A DNA stretch of 36,442 bases, taken from positions 1-36,442 of the forward strand of contig JASCOV010000015.1 of the NCBI GenBank assembly GCA_029960045.1. Reading direction: 5' to 3'. The notes under the pieces were generated by a model that was given only the letters and a program-made list of their open reading frames with translations, was not told the DNA's origin and did no database searches. The position numbers were made by a program, and so were the translations under genes. Shown in pieces: positions 7,044 to 15,332 of the stretch; the stretch's first letter is position 1, and each line of letters opens with the position of its first letter. Source of the stretch: Flavobacteriaceae bacterium PS02293 (lineage in GTDB: Bacteria > Bacteroidota > Bacteroidia > Flavobacteriales > Weeksellaceae).

Positions 7044-7105
7044 GATGTGTCTTTGTATATACAAACTTTTCAAGTTTGATATCCAAAGACGATCTTGCCT
7101 TTTTT
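7040..7105 (+). terminator. Long stem-loop with T-run
   Basis: GCAAGAT 7040-7046 and GTCTTTG 7049-7055 pair with CAAAGAC 7084-7090 and ATCTTGC 7092-7098. An inner stem CAAACTT 7062-7068 and AAGTTTG 7072-7078 closes a three-base loop (TTC). A run of six T follows at 7100-7105. The whole forms one hairpin of about 60 nt with small bulges, large for a simple terminator. It separates the structured island from the promoter of the Gabija genes. Confidence 0.5.
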
Positions 7106-7272
7106 GCAAAAAGGGAATAACTTCGGAACTCAGTTATTTTGCTTTAGCGGTGATCAGATTTAAAAAACCGAATTTATCAATTTTGATTGAAAAAGTTTAA
7201 ATTCTTAAAATAAAGATAGTCTCAGTATCTATCAAATTACAATTCAATATTTTAGGTAACCAAACTTTTAGT

Positions 7273-7280
7273 TATTTTTG
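7273..7280 (+). promoter_or_regulatory. Candidate -7 box of the Gabija operon
   Basis: TATTTTTG at 7273-7280 fits TAnnTTTG. It lies 17 bases before the gajA ATG at 7298, so the leader would be short. No clear -33 TTTG was found at the expected distance. Confidence 0.4.
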
Positions 7281-7297
7281 TTTTAAAACTAAAACAC

Positions 7298-9427
7298 ATG
7301 CACATATCTAAACTTTCACTAAGGAACTTCAGAAACTTTTTCAACTCATCACTGACATTTAAAAAAGGTGTAAATACAATAATCGGAGAAAATGGAGCAG
7401 GAAAGTCAAATCTTTTTCAGGCTTTGAGAATTCTGATCGATGATAGTATGCCAAGATCAATTAGATTTAATGAAAATGACTTTAATCGTTCAATTGGTAA
7501 TTGGGCAGGACATTGGATTGTTATTCAAATAGAATTTGATGAGCTTGACACAGGCGAAGAAGCACAATCAATAGCCATGCATAAGATTGGAGATGCAGGA
7601 AGCCTTGATAGTAAGATTGGTTCTTATTCATTATTTTTTAGACCAAGAATTGATATTAGGAGAAAACTTTATGAACTTTCTGAATACGATGGTAAAACTT
7701 CAGATAAGCTCTCCGAAGTTTTAAATGTTATTACTTTAAATGATTATGAAGTAGTTTTTACAGGGAGGGGAAACGTTGATTTTTCTGTTGATTCAAATTA
7801 TTTATCTTATGTAGGAGATTTTGATGACATCAATTTTCCAGATCCAGATGAAGAAAGGAGCGATGTTTACGGAATTAAAATGCATGGAATTTCAATACCA
7901 AATGAATTTGCCTGCACTTTTGCAAAAGCATTAAGGGACGTAGAAGCAGATTTGAAAGCGTATAGAGATAACCCACTTATTAATCTCTTAAGAGATAAGG
8001 AAAAAAATATTCCAATTGAAAAAAAGAGTGAAATAGAAAATAAGGTTAATGAACTTAATACCGCAATTGCAGGTTTAGAAGAGGTCAAAACGGTGTCTAC
8101 AGGAATTTCCCAAACAATGACTGAAACGGTCGGTGCAACCTATGCACCCAACGTAAATATTAAATCCGAACTTCCTGCCAATATGGAAAGGTTACTCCAA
8201 TCTCTAAAATTATGGGTTGGAGATCCTGATGAAGAAGATTATGAAGGGAAACTTGGAGAATTGAGTCTTGGAGGGGCAAATTTAATTTATATATCCCTTA
8301 AATTGTTGGAATTTGAAAAAATCAAAAAAAACGAAAAGATTGCTAATTTTATTTTAATTGAAGAACCTGAAGCACATATCCATAACCACATTCAAAAGAC
8401 TCTTTTTCAAAAATTGGATAAGGAGAGCACACAGGTATTTATATCGACGCATTCTACTCATATCTCTTCTGTTTCAGCAATCAGTTCAGTTAATATTCTT
8501 GCCCGAGGTCTCAAAAAAGCAAATGTTTTTAATCCTTCTAAAAATCTTGATAATAATGAGATTGTAAGATTAGAAAGATATTTAGATGCAAACAGGACAA
8601 ATTTACTATTTGCTAAAGGAGTTATTTTAGTTGAAGGAGATGCAGAACATATTTTAGTTCCTGTGTTGATAAAAAAAGTTTTAGGTGTTAGTTTAGATGA
8701 ACTTGGAATTTCTATCATTAATATCGGAAGTACTGGATTTGTAAATATAGCTCAGCTTTTTCACGAAGATAGGGTGAAGCGAAATTGCAGCATTTTGACT
8801 GATAACGATATTTCAATCGTTCCCTTACCGGAAAATGAAGCAGATGATACAAAATATGATAGAGACTGCCGTAATTCTCAGATTTCTGGTATGAACAGGA
8901 AAGAACTTTTGGCAGAGTTTAGTGAAGAAAACGAATTTGTTAAACCTTTCTATGCAAAACATACTTTTGAAGTAGACTTTATAATGGCGAATAACTCACT
9001 TGAAATTAAAAAGACTGTTGAAAAGGCTTACGCAAATAAGACATCAATTGACCGAATAGGTCTACTTCTTGATGATGAGGCTGTTTCTGTTTCAGGAAAG
9101 GAGGTTTTGCGACTAGCTGAAAAATTCGGAAAAGGTTGGTTCGCAATTATGATTGCAGAAAATATTGATCATTGTACTTTTGTTCCAGAGTATATATTGA
9201 AAGCACTAGTTTTTGCGAGTCCCAAAATAAAAGCCTCAATTTTGAGTTTTATAGCAAAATTTAGACTAGTTAATTTAATTAAGTTGAATTTTGATCAAGA
9301 CGAAATTAATTATACAGAGATTTTTGCAACGTTTAATTCTTTAAATCCAGACGAAGCGTTGTCGTACTACAAAAAAGAATTACCAAACGATGTTTTATCA
9401 ATTATACTAAACCTAAAAGATGCTTAG
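7298..9427 (+). CDS. gajA: Gabija protein GajA, OLD-family ATPase-nuclease
   Basis: The 709-residue protein has an N-terminal ABC-type ATPase domain: Walker A GENGAGKS at 30-37, signature LSLGGANL, and Walker B ILIEEPEAH with E355/E356, followed by an H-loop segment ISTHSTHIS. A Toprim nuclease domain follows, with EGDAE at 446-450 and TDND with D502 and D504 as metal ligands. This is the architecture of OLD nucleases; with a UvrD-like helicase as the overlapping next gene it is the Gabija anti-phage system, in which GajA cuts DNA and is held in check by nucleotides. It is longer than the roughly 580-residue GajA that was first described, with about 120 extra residues at the C-terminus. The 8-base overlap with gajB indicates coupled translation. 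Confidence 0.85.
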   Translation: MHISKLSLRNFRNFFNSSLTFKKGVNTIIGENGAGKSNLFQALRILIDDSMPRSIRFNENDFNRSIGNWAGHWIVIQIEFDELDTGEEAQSIAMHKIGDAGSLDSKIGSYSLFFRPRIDIRRKLYELSEYDGKTSDKLSEVLNVITLNDYEVVFTGRGNVDFSVDSNYLSYVGDFDDINFPDPDEERSDVYGIKMHGISIPNEFACTFAKALRDVEADLKAYRDNPLINLLRDKEKNIPIEKKSEIENKVNELNTAIAGLEEVKTVSTGISQTMTETVGATYAPNVNIKSELPANMERLLQSLKLWVGDPDEEDYEGKLGELSLGGANLIYISLKLLEFEKIKKNEKIANFILIEEPEAHIHNHIQKTLFQKLDKESTQVFISTHSTHISSVSAISSVNILARGLKKANVFNPSKNLDNNEIVRLERYLDANRTNLLFAKGVILVEGDAEHILVPVLIKKVLGVSLDELGISIINIGSTGFVNIAQLFHEDRVKRNCSILTDNDISIVPLPENEADDTKYDRDCRNSQISGMNRKELLAEFSEENEFVKPFYAKHTFEVDFIMANNSLEIKKTVEKAYANKTSIDRIGLLLDDEAVSVSGKEVLRLAEKFGKGWFAIMIAENIDHCTFVPEYILKALVFASPKIKASILSFIAKFRLVNLIKLNFDQDEINYTEIFATFNSLNPDEALSYYKKELPNDVLSIILNLKDA

Positions 9428-11159
9428 AGGATTAAACGCAGAGCAAGTAGAAGCGGTTATACATGAGGGTAATATTTTACTAACCGCATGTCCAGGCAGT
9501 GGTAAAACAAGAACACTCACTCATAAAATTGCATATGAACTTGAAAAAAATGTTGATTCAAAAAAAATTATAATTGCAGTAACATTTACAAATAGAGCAG
9601 CAGATGAGATTGAGAAAAGGATTAGGAATTTCAGCATGGACAATTCAAATTTGTGGGCCGGTACAATTCATTCATTTTGCTTGGAATGGATCATTAGACC
9701 TTACAGATGTTATCTGGATGAATTAAAAAATGGTTTTTCCATATCTGATGAGTACAATTCCGAACGCATTATTAATGAATTAAAGAAAGATTATGGTGTA
9801 GGTTTTTTCGATAATGTATCTACAAGATATTTACTATCTGGAGAAAAAGAGGAAATTATTTTTAGAGAATTGGTTGATGAATATCATGAGATACTTTCTA
9901 AAGATAAGCTTATCGATTTTGATCAAATATTACACTATTCATACAAGTTACTGTCAACATATCCGAAAATTGCTAATATCTTACAAAATCTGTTTCAACT
10001 GATCTGTGTTGATGAATATCAGGATACACAGCAGCTACAATATTCAATTTTAAGTTCAATAATGAAAGCGAAAGGGAATTGCAAAATGTTTATTGTTGGA
10101 GATTCTGATCAAGCAATTTATGGTTCTTTAGGTGGAGTCGCAAAAAGCCATGAAGAAATAGAATTAGAATTTGAGGCTGTTTTTGAAAATAAAGAGTTGA
10201 CAGGGAATTATCGTTCTAATCAAAAAATAATTAATTACAACAAGAATTTCCAAACAACTCAAATAGAGATAAAAGCTTTGGGATTGAATGTTAATGACGA
10301 GGCAATTATAAAATACGATACCGATATTCATAAAGATAAAATCATTGAAGAGATTGCCAAAATAATAAAAGAAAAAATTAATGAGGGAATTCCTGAGAAT
10401 GAGATTTGCGTGCTTGCTCCTAATTGGTATTTAGTTATTCCTATGGGTAGAAGATTGAAAGCTTTATTACCAGATGTCAAATTTGACGCGGTTGGTTTAT
10501 CACCATTGCTAAAGAATAAGGAAAATATCTGGTTTAGAATAGCAAGATTATTTTTAGTTTCTCCATCACCAGCTTCTTTTATTATAAGAAAAAGGTGGAG
10601 TACTGAACTTTTGTCAGATTTAGAAGGTTATGGAATTACTCTTTTTGAACATTTTGACTTGAAATCAAAAAAACTATTAAAAATTATCAATTCAATTTCA
10701 TCAGACGAAGAAGATGGCTTAAAATATCTGGAACATTGCTTTAATCAGTTATTTGAAAAGTTAGAGGTTGTTATTACTGAAAATATTCAATTAAATGAAC
10801 AGCTGAATTCATTTATTGAAGGAGCAGAAAAAAGACTTGAAAATTCTGATTTTGATCTATCAAGAGACATAGAAAGTTTTAGAAAGATGTTCAAACATGA
10901 AGAAGGGGTAGTTGTAAATACTTGTCATGGTATTAAAGGTGAAGAATTTGATACGGTTATCGCTTTTGGACTCTTAGAAGGAAAGCTTCCTCACTGGAAT
11001 GAAAGAAGTGCACTAGTTGCACAAAAACTTTTATATGTTATCTGTTCCAGATCTAAAAGAGTATTATACTTGTTTTCAGAAAAGGGTAGAACTACTCAGT
11101 CAGGCAGACCTTACAGCGCAACTAATCGATTAGCTAGAGTAGTTCATGATTATGATTGA
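9420..11159 (+). CDS. gajB: Gabija protein GajB, UvrD-like helicase
   Basis: This 579-residue SF1 helicase carries the Q-motif (LNAEQVEAV), Walker A ACPGSGKT at 23-30, motif Ia (TFTNRAADEI), motif II VDEYQDTQ with D198/E199, motif III GDSDQAIYGSLGG, motif IV NYRSNQKI, motif V NTCHGIKGEEFDTV and motif VI YVICSRSKRVLYLF. It is compact compared with UvrD/Rep (about 670-720 residues) and lacks long 2B-domain insertions. The partner GajA gene overlaps it. In Gabija, GajB is thought to sense DNA ends or nucleotide consumption and act with GajA in a large complex. No further gene follows in the operon. Confidence 0.87.
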   Translation: MLRGLNAEQVEAVIHEGNILLTACPGSGKTRTLTHKIAYELEKNVDSKKIIIAVTFTNRAADEIEKRIRNFSMDNSNLWAGTIHSFCLEWIIRPYRCYLDELKNGFSISDEYNSERIINELKKDYGVGFFDNVSTRYLLSGEKEEIIFRELVDEYHEILSKDKLIDFDQILHYSYKLLSTYPKIANILQNLFQLICVDEYQDTQQLQYSILSSIMKAKGNCKMFIVGDSDQAIYGSLGGVAKSHEEIELEFEAVFENKELTGNYRSNQKIINYNKNFQTTQIEIKALGLNVNDEAIIKYDTDIHKDKIIEEIAKIIKEKINEGIPENEICVLAPNWYLVIPMGRRLKALLPDVKFDAVGLSPLLKNKENIWFRIARLFLVSPSPASFIIRKRWSTELLSDLEGYGITLFEHFDLKSKKLLKIINSISSDEEDGLKYLEHCFNQLFEKLEVVITENIQLNEQLNSFIEGAEKRLENSDFDLSRDIESFRKMFKHEEGVVVNTCHGIKGEEFDTVIAFGLLEGKLPHWNERSALVAQKLLYVICSRSKRVLYLFSEKGRTTQSGRPYSATNRLARVVHDYD

Positions 11160-11214
11160 GAAAAAAGTATTTTGCAAATACATCACTTTTATACGTCCAA
11201 AAAAAGCAACGTGA

Positions 11215-11232
11215 GAACATTTTATTTTGCAA
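11215..11232 (+). repeat. Right copy of the 18-bp direct repeat around Gabija
   Basis: Matches 7026-7043 at 16 of 18 positions and starts 56 bases after the gajB stop. See the left copy for the interpretation. Confidence 0.35.
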
Positions 11233-11299
11233 AAACCTAAGATTTTTCCGATATTCATTTGGTTTTAACAATTATCGAACAACCAGGTGTCTCAAATAA

Positions 11300-11512
11300 T
11301 CAGAACAAGGAGATCTTTATCAAATATTTGCTGCAAATAATTTTGGAACCATTGTGATTTCCAAAATAGAATGCACATTAGATTTGCTGGGGTTATCAAA
11401 TGGTGTTTATACTTTAAAGGTTTTAAAAGATATTGAAACCTTAGTAAATCAAATTATTATAAAAATTAGATCTAAATACATATATCATATATATATAAGA
11501 AAAAAGCAGTAA
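11300..11512 (+). pseudogene. Relic of a T9SS C-terminal sorting domain
   Basis: The frame reads LYQIFAANNFGTIVISKI, then LSNGVYTLKVLKDIETLV and NQIIIKI. This is the pattern of the type IX secretion C-terminal sorting domain (LSNG-aromatic-Y-x-L-K followed by xxKIIIK). The frame has a stop immediately upstream (11297-11299) and no start or body, so only the tail survives. The end reads on past the usual terminus with a short odd tail to the TAA at 11510. It shows that a secreted Bacteroidota protein once stood here. Confidence 0.6.
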
Positions 11513-11532
11513 GTCTTTCCTGCTTTTTTTTT
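11500..11532. terminator. Bidirectional intrinsic terminator
   Basis: AAAAAAGCAG at 11500-11509 pairs with CTGCTTTTTT starting at 11520, with a 10-base loop and nine T at 11524-11532. The A/T arms make it usable on both strands. It closes the Gabija region from the left. Confidence 0.75.
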
Positions 11533-11844
11533 GTAAAGTGAAAAGTTGGTTATTATCCCAAAATTTCTCTTAAACATCTAGTTATGTGAAATTTTTCTAT
11601 ATTCCCAAGGTGGAAAGACATTGTCGTCTTCAATACCTATTTTTTTAGCTTAGCTTCCTGCTATTTATCATCCGAAAATTATTTTTTAAAAGTTGTAATA
11701 TCTATAATATAACCTTAAAAAAAATGATGGCATTAATTTGTTTAATCTCATTATTTTTCATTATTTTTTTTCTTGAATCTTAGCTCATCTACAAACAAAA
11801 TTCCAAAGTAATCCAGATCATTCTTTTTTATCCACGGAAGTTTC

Positions 11845-11866
11845 AAGAATAATCCAAATTATTCTT
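11845..11866. repeat. Perfect 9-bp inverted repeat upstream of the fibre-like gene
   Basis: AAGAATAAT (11845-11853) and ATTATTCTT (11858-11866) are separated by CCAA. A related direct copy of the right-hand half (AATCCAGATCATTCTT, 11810-11825, against AATCCAAATTATTCTT, 11851-11866) lies 41 bp upstream. It may be an operator for the gene at 11950 or part of an oriT; the sequence does not decide. Confidence 0.4.
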
Positions 11867-11949
11867 ATTCAATCCAACCCCCTTGGATACTATTGTTTTA
11901 GAAGGTTTTAACGCTCAATTTTGTCCCAGAATTATTAATCAAATTACTA

Positions 11950-13041
11950 ATGAAAAAATTGAGTCAACTTTTATTTGCAATAATAATAGTATCAACCCAA
12001 GGACAGGTGGGCATCAATACCCAAACTCCTGAAGTTACTTTTGATGTTGTAGGAAAACCTACTGATGTCAATCATTATGACGGCATTATTCCTCCTCGGA
12101 TTACAGGAGACCAACTCGCCGCAAAGACATATGTATCATCAAAGAAAGGAGCGGTTGTTTATGTGACATCTCCGGCAACGACTTTTTCGGGACAAGTCCT
12201 GAATGTTAAAGAAGCAGGCCTTTATTATTTTGATGGTGCTCTTTGGAAATCAGTCGCAAAAGCTGACCCTCTTAATACAATTGCTCTTCGAGGGAATACT
12301 TCCAGTGTTGAACTTATTGTTAAAAATAATCTGCACCTGAATTTTGATGAAAAAGAAAATTACATTCTTGGTATTTCCAGAAGTCCGATCACCGGTGACT
12401 ACAATTCTATTTTCGCGACAGATTCTAATATAACTTCAGGAAAAGGAAATTCAGCCAACGCTTATGCAATGTCTCAGGGCGAAGTAACGGGTAAGCTCAA
12501 TTATGGTGCTGGAGTCTCGGCATTGAATGGTATTGCAAACGGGGTGATTTCAGGAAGCAGAAATGTTGGAATTGGTCCCGGAGCTATGTCCTACATTACT
12601 TCGGGAAATGATAACATATCAATTGGCTATCTGTCCGGGACAGGAAACCGAACAGGGTCTAACAATGTTTTCATTGGTATTGGTGCAGGCAGTCCAGCCA
12701 CAGGAAACAGAAGTGTCAGTAATAAATTGGCTATACATTCAACCCCCGTCACAACAAGTTCAACCAACTTTTGGGATAGTATCACGAATAATTATACGGA
12801 TTACAAATTTGCTTTGATTTCGGGGGATTTTGCTGAGAGATGGTTAAATATCAATGGCAAACTAAGCGTTACTCCTTCCCAAATGCCCAACGCAGACGGA
12901 GATTCATCCTATACGAAAAAAGTGGTTGCCAAAGCTGATGGTTCATTTGGTTTTGCAACAGAAACAGTTCCGAATCCGCCCGCTACCGGGACTTATATTC
13001 TGAAAAGTGTGAATGGTGTAACAAGTTGGGTAGCACCATAA
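11950..13041 (+). CDS. Exported surface-fibre-like protein
   Basis: The 363-residue protein starts with a signal peptide (MKKLSQLLFAIIIVSTQG) followed by QVGINTQTPEVTFDVVGKP, a mature N-terminus common in flavobacterial surface proteins. Residues about 200-250 have glycine-asparagine repeats of the form NVGIGPGAM, NISIGYLSG, NVFIGIGAG, which resemble the left-handed coil repeats of trimeric adhesin heads and phage tail fibres. The C-terminus ends TGTYILKSVNGVTSW and carries no T9SS sorting domain. It may be a cell-surface or extracellular fibre that helps contact between mating cells or is cargo unrelated to transfer. No function is known. Confidence 0.7.
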   Translation: MKKLSQLLFAIIIVSTQGQVGINTQTPEVTFDVVGKPTDVNHYDGIIPPRITGDQLAAKTYVSSKKGAVVYVTSPATTFSGQVLNVKEAGLYYFDGALWKSVAKADPLNTIALRGNTSSVELIVKNNLHLNFDEKENYILGISRSPITGDYNSIFATDSNITSGKGNSANAYAMSQGEVTGKLNYGAGVSALNGIANGVISGSRNVGIGPGAMSYITSGNDNISIGYLSGTGNRTGSNNVFIGIGAGSPATGNRSVSNKLAIHSTPVTTSSTNFWDSITNNYTDYKFALISGDFAERWLNINGKLSVTPSQMPNADGDSSYTKKVVAKADGSFGFATETVPNPPATGTYILKSVNGVTSWVAP

Positions 13042-13052
13042 TCATAAAAACT

Positions 13053-13376
13053 ATGAAAAAGTTTTTCAAATTTTTATGCCTATTGCTTACTGTTTCACTA
13101 ACGTCTTGTAAGTCTATTGTTTCGAATCCGGGCAAGCCATTAGAAGATAATTCTTTAGAACTAAATCAGAAATACGAAATTCAAGATTTCACTGCAAAAA
13201 TTAATAAAATAAAAATTACATCAGTTGATGGTAAAAATATTTATGGCATTTCCAAAAAAGGAGATTTTATATCAATTGATAAACAACAAATCAGGGAAGT
13301 GAAAAAAGTAAAAGTCGTCAGTTCCATTGTTGTGGGTATTATGGCAATTGCAGCGGTCATATTTGTTCCAATATAA
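13053..13376 (+). CDS. Small predicted lipoprotein
   Basis: I use the ATG at 13053 (MKKFFKFLCLLLTVSLTSC) because it gives a clean lipoprotein signal with the lipobox LTSC; an in-frame ATG at 13026 would overlap the previous gene and spoil the signal. The 107-residue protein has a lysine-rich middle (IQDFTAKINKIKITSVDG) and a hydrophobic segment at the C-terminus (VVSSIVVGIMAIAAVIFVPI). It lies 11 bases after the fibre-like gene and 37 bases before the mobilization genes. Small lipoproteins in conjugative elements sometimes act in surface exclusion, which is only a possibility here. Confidence 0.7.
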   Translation: MKKFFKFLCLLLTVSLTSCKSIVSNPGKPLEDNSLELNQKYEIQDFTAKINKIKITSVDGKNIYGISKKGDFISIDKQQIREVKKVKVVSSIVVGIMAIAAVIFVPI

Positions 13377-13413
13377 AAAACAACATTTAGAAAATCAAAT
13401 TTGAATTTGAAAG

Positions 13414-13776
13414 ATGAATACTGATGAAGCAAAAGATGAAGTGATTTTGTTCAGGATCAAGAGTCAAAAAAAGAAATATTGGAAAATGATATGTTCCAAA
13501 AAACGAATTTCATTGACCAGTTTAATAATCGATTCTGTTGAGAACAGGATTTTAAATGATGAGAGGAGAGAAATATTGGAGTTCATGGAAAAGCAGGATA
13601 ACATCTTTGGGAAAATTGAAAATAATATCAATCAGGTTGCAAAAATAGCAAATGGTCAGAAGTTTATCAGCGAAAGTGAACTCAGCAATTTTTCAGATAA
13701 GTTATCAGAGATCATCATTCTGAAAAAAGAACAGAACGAAATCTTTACAAAAATCTATGCAAGGCTATCAAGATGA
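13414..13776 (+). CDS. Relaxosome accessory protein, MobC-like
   Basis: The 120-residue protein begins with a ribbon-helix-helix-like segment (DEVILFRIKSQKKKYWKM, then ISLTSLIIDSVENRI), followed by a long helix with IFGKIENNINQVAKIANGQ, the conserved NQ[VI]A+ pattern of MobC and related accessory proteins. Such proteins bind near oriT and help the relaxase open the DNA. The stop overlaps the start of the relaxase gene by four bases (ATGA), so the two are translationally coupled, which supports the assignment. Confidence 0.82.
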   Translation: MNTDEAKDEVILFRIKSQKKKYWKMICSKKRISLTSLIIDSVENRILNDERREILEFMEKQDNIFGKIENNINQVAKIANGQKFISESELSNFSDKLSEIIILKKEQNEIFTKIYARLSR

Positions 13777-15257
13777 TTGTTAAGATTATGAATCCGGCAG
13801 GTGTCAGTTTTCACGCAGTTAATTATAACGACAAGAAAATAGATTACGGAACCGGAGAATTAATGCTGATGAAAAATTTTCCTTCATTTATCAACGAATC
13901 AAGCAGTAAAGTAGAAGTAAAAAATTATTTGAGAGCTATTTCGATCGGGAATAAAAAAATATTGAAGCCTCAATTTCACGCGATGCTCTCTACAAAATTT
14001 CAAGGACATTCGAAGGAAGAACTGACTAAGATTGCGGATAGTTTTATGGACAAGATGAAATATGGCGAACAGCCATTCATTGTGGTTTTTCATAAGGATA
14101 CAGATAATAATCACGTACACATAGTTTCTACCAGGGTTGATAAACAGACAGGCAAGAAGATCAATGACAGTTATGAAAAGCTTAAAGCACAAAAAGCATT
14201 AAGCGTAACAATGGAAAAATTGTATGGCCAGAAACCGGAAGAAGAACTGGAAAGACTGCTGAACTACAAAATAAGTTCGCTCAGTCAGTTGGAAACTTTA
14301 CTAGGCAGAAATGGTTACAAGATAGGCAAAAACACAAGTGATGAAAATTTTTTAAACATTTTAAAAAACGGAGTACCCCAAAAATCTATTAGAGGGGATC
14401 AGATTGTTTTTGATAACAGCAAAAATGATAAAAGGGCAAAACAGATCAAAGCAATAATAAGCAAATACAAAGAATTGTATTCTTCCAAGGTTTTTAAAGT
14501 TGTAGATGATAGAAAAAATGAATCAATGCTTCCAAAAGAAAAATCGGAAAGAAAAAGAGGTAAGGATTCTGAAGTAAAAATCACCTATGAAAGTGAAATT
14601 CAAAAAAAGCTGAGGGATGTTTTCGGGATCGATATGGTTTTTCATCATAAAGAAGATAAAAATCCTTTTGGGTACACTTTAATCGACCACAAAACAGGAA
14701 AAGTATATAAAGGAAGTGACATTCTGAAAATGAATGAAGTATTTGAATTTACTTCTTACAAGCTAGATAAGAAGACTTTTGAAATACTCAAGGATTATAA
14801 TATTCGCAGCCAAGAAACAAAAAAGCTCCTGATTGAATTTTTTAATAAGAATAATCCGGAAACAAAAATCAAGGACTTTATGCTTTTTGAAAACAGAGGG
14901 AAGAAAGATTTGGAAACCTATCGAAAAGTTCAGTTTGAAGTCAAGGATTTCATTAAAAATAAAAAAAACACAAATGATGAAAAAAATATTTCAATTACCA
15001 AAGGCGAGGACAGAAAGCTGTATGCGGTTCATACGCGGTTCCATTATATCGGAGAGCTACAATCATTAATTGGAGAAAAGGAATATCAAAAATTGCAGAA
15101 TCCGATACAAGCAAATGAAAACCGAACTGAAAATAATGAAAGGAACGAACTAAGCAAAGCTGTAAACGAACTGTTATTTGAATTATTGAAAAGTTCAGGA
15201 ACGGCAAAAGACCCTGCCGAAAATGAACTCAAGAAAAGACGCAAAAAAAGACGATAA
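13773..15257 (+). CDS. Relaxase / mobilization nuclease
   Basis: The 494-residue protein has the relaxase/mobilization nuclease domain in its first 160 residues: FHAVNYN with Tyr18 as candidate nucleophile, QFHAMLST around residue 70, and the metal-binding motif DNNHVHIVSTRVD with H114 and H116. The family cuts one strand at oriT and stays bound to the 5' end. The rest of the protein is lysine-rich and ends KKRRKKRR, typical of DNA-binding tails of Bacteroidetes MobB-type relaxases. The matching oriT was not identified with confidence; inverted repeats upstream at 11845-11866 are only candidates. Confidence 0.9.
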   Translation: MIVKIMNPAGVSFHAVNYNDKKIDYGTGELMLMKNFPSFINESSSKVEVKNYLRAISIGNKKILKPQFHAMLSTKFQGHSKEELTKIADSFMDKMKYGEQPFIVVFHKDTDNNHVHIVSTRVDKQTGKKINDSYEKLKAQKALSVTMEKLYGQKPEEELERLLNYKISSLSQLETLLGRNGYKIGKNTSDENFLNILKNGVPQKSIRGDQIVFDNSKNDKRAKQIKAIISKYKELYSSKVFKVVDDRKNESMLPKEKSERKRGKDSEVKITYESEIQKKLRDVFGIDMVFHHKEDKNPFGYTLIDHKTGKVYKGSDILKMNEVFEFTSYKLDKKTFEILKDYNIRSQETKKLLIEFFNKNNPETKIKDFMLFENRGKKDLETYRKVQFEVKDFIKNKKNTNDEKNISITKGEDRKLYAVHTRFHYIGELQSLIGEKEYQKLQNPIQANENRTENNERNELSKAVNELLFELLKSSGTAKDPAENELKKRRKKRR

Positions 15258-15332
15258 TATTGATGGTTGCCGGTTGATGGAAAAATCATCTTCAGTCCAA
15301 CAACAATCAGATAAAAAAATCAACTAAGCCCA

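Larger units (their letters stand above)
6487..7297. other. Gene-free structured island before Gabija
   Basis: No coding region is supported in these 811 bases. They contain the hairpin at 6499-6543, a second hairpin (CTTCGTT 6679-6685, loop GTTTT, AACGAAG 6691-6697), an array of inverted-repeat sites at 6724-6927, a long hairpin at 7040-7098 followed by a T-run, and two further small inverted repeats (CCTTTTT-TGC-AAAAAGG at 7098-7114; AATAAC 7116-7121 with GTTATT 7133-7138). A promoter-like box for the next gene is at its right end. The concentration of repeats and secondary structure suggests an origin, a centromere-like site or a non-coding RNA. Confidence 0.6.
11160..11949. other. Intergenic region with gene debris after Gabija
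   Basis: Contents: a right copy of an 18-bp direct repeat (11215-11232), a fragment of a T9SS sorting domain (11300-11512), a bidirectional terminator (11500-11532), a very A+T-rich stretch, and a perfect inverted repeat at 11845-11866. No intact gene is seen. The sequence before 11950 has TACTATTG near 11888, a weak TAnnTTTG match, which might serve the next gene. Confidence 0.5.

Noticed and set aside
13026..13055. Upstream start for the small lipoprotein
   Set aside because: It would overlap the previous gene and put nine residues ahead of a good lipoprotein signal.
15277..15327. 16-codon frame between the relaxase and the ParA-type gene
   Set aside because: Too short, polar and unlike any known leader peptide; no structure next to it.
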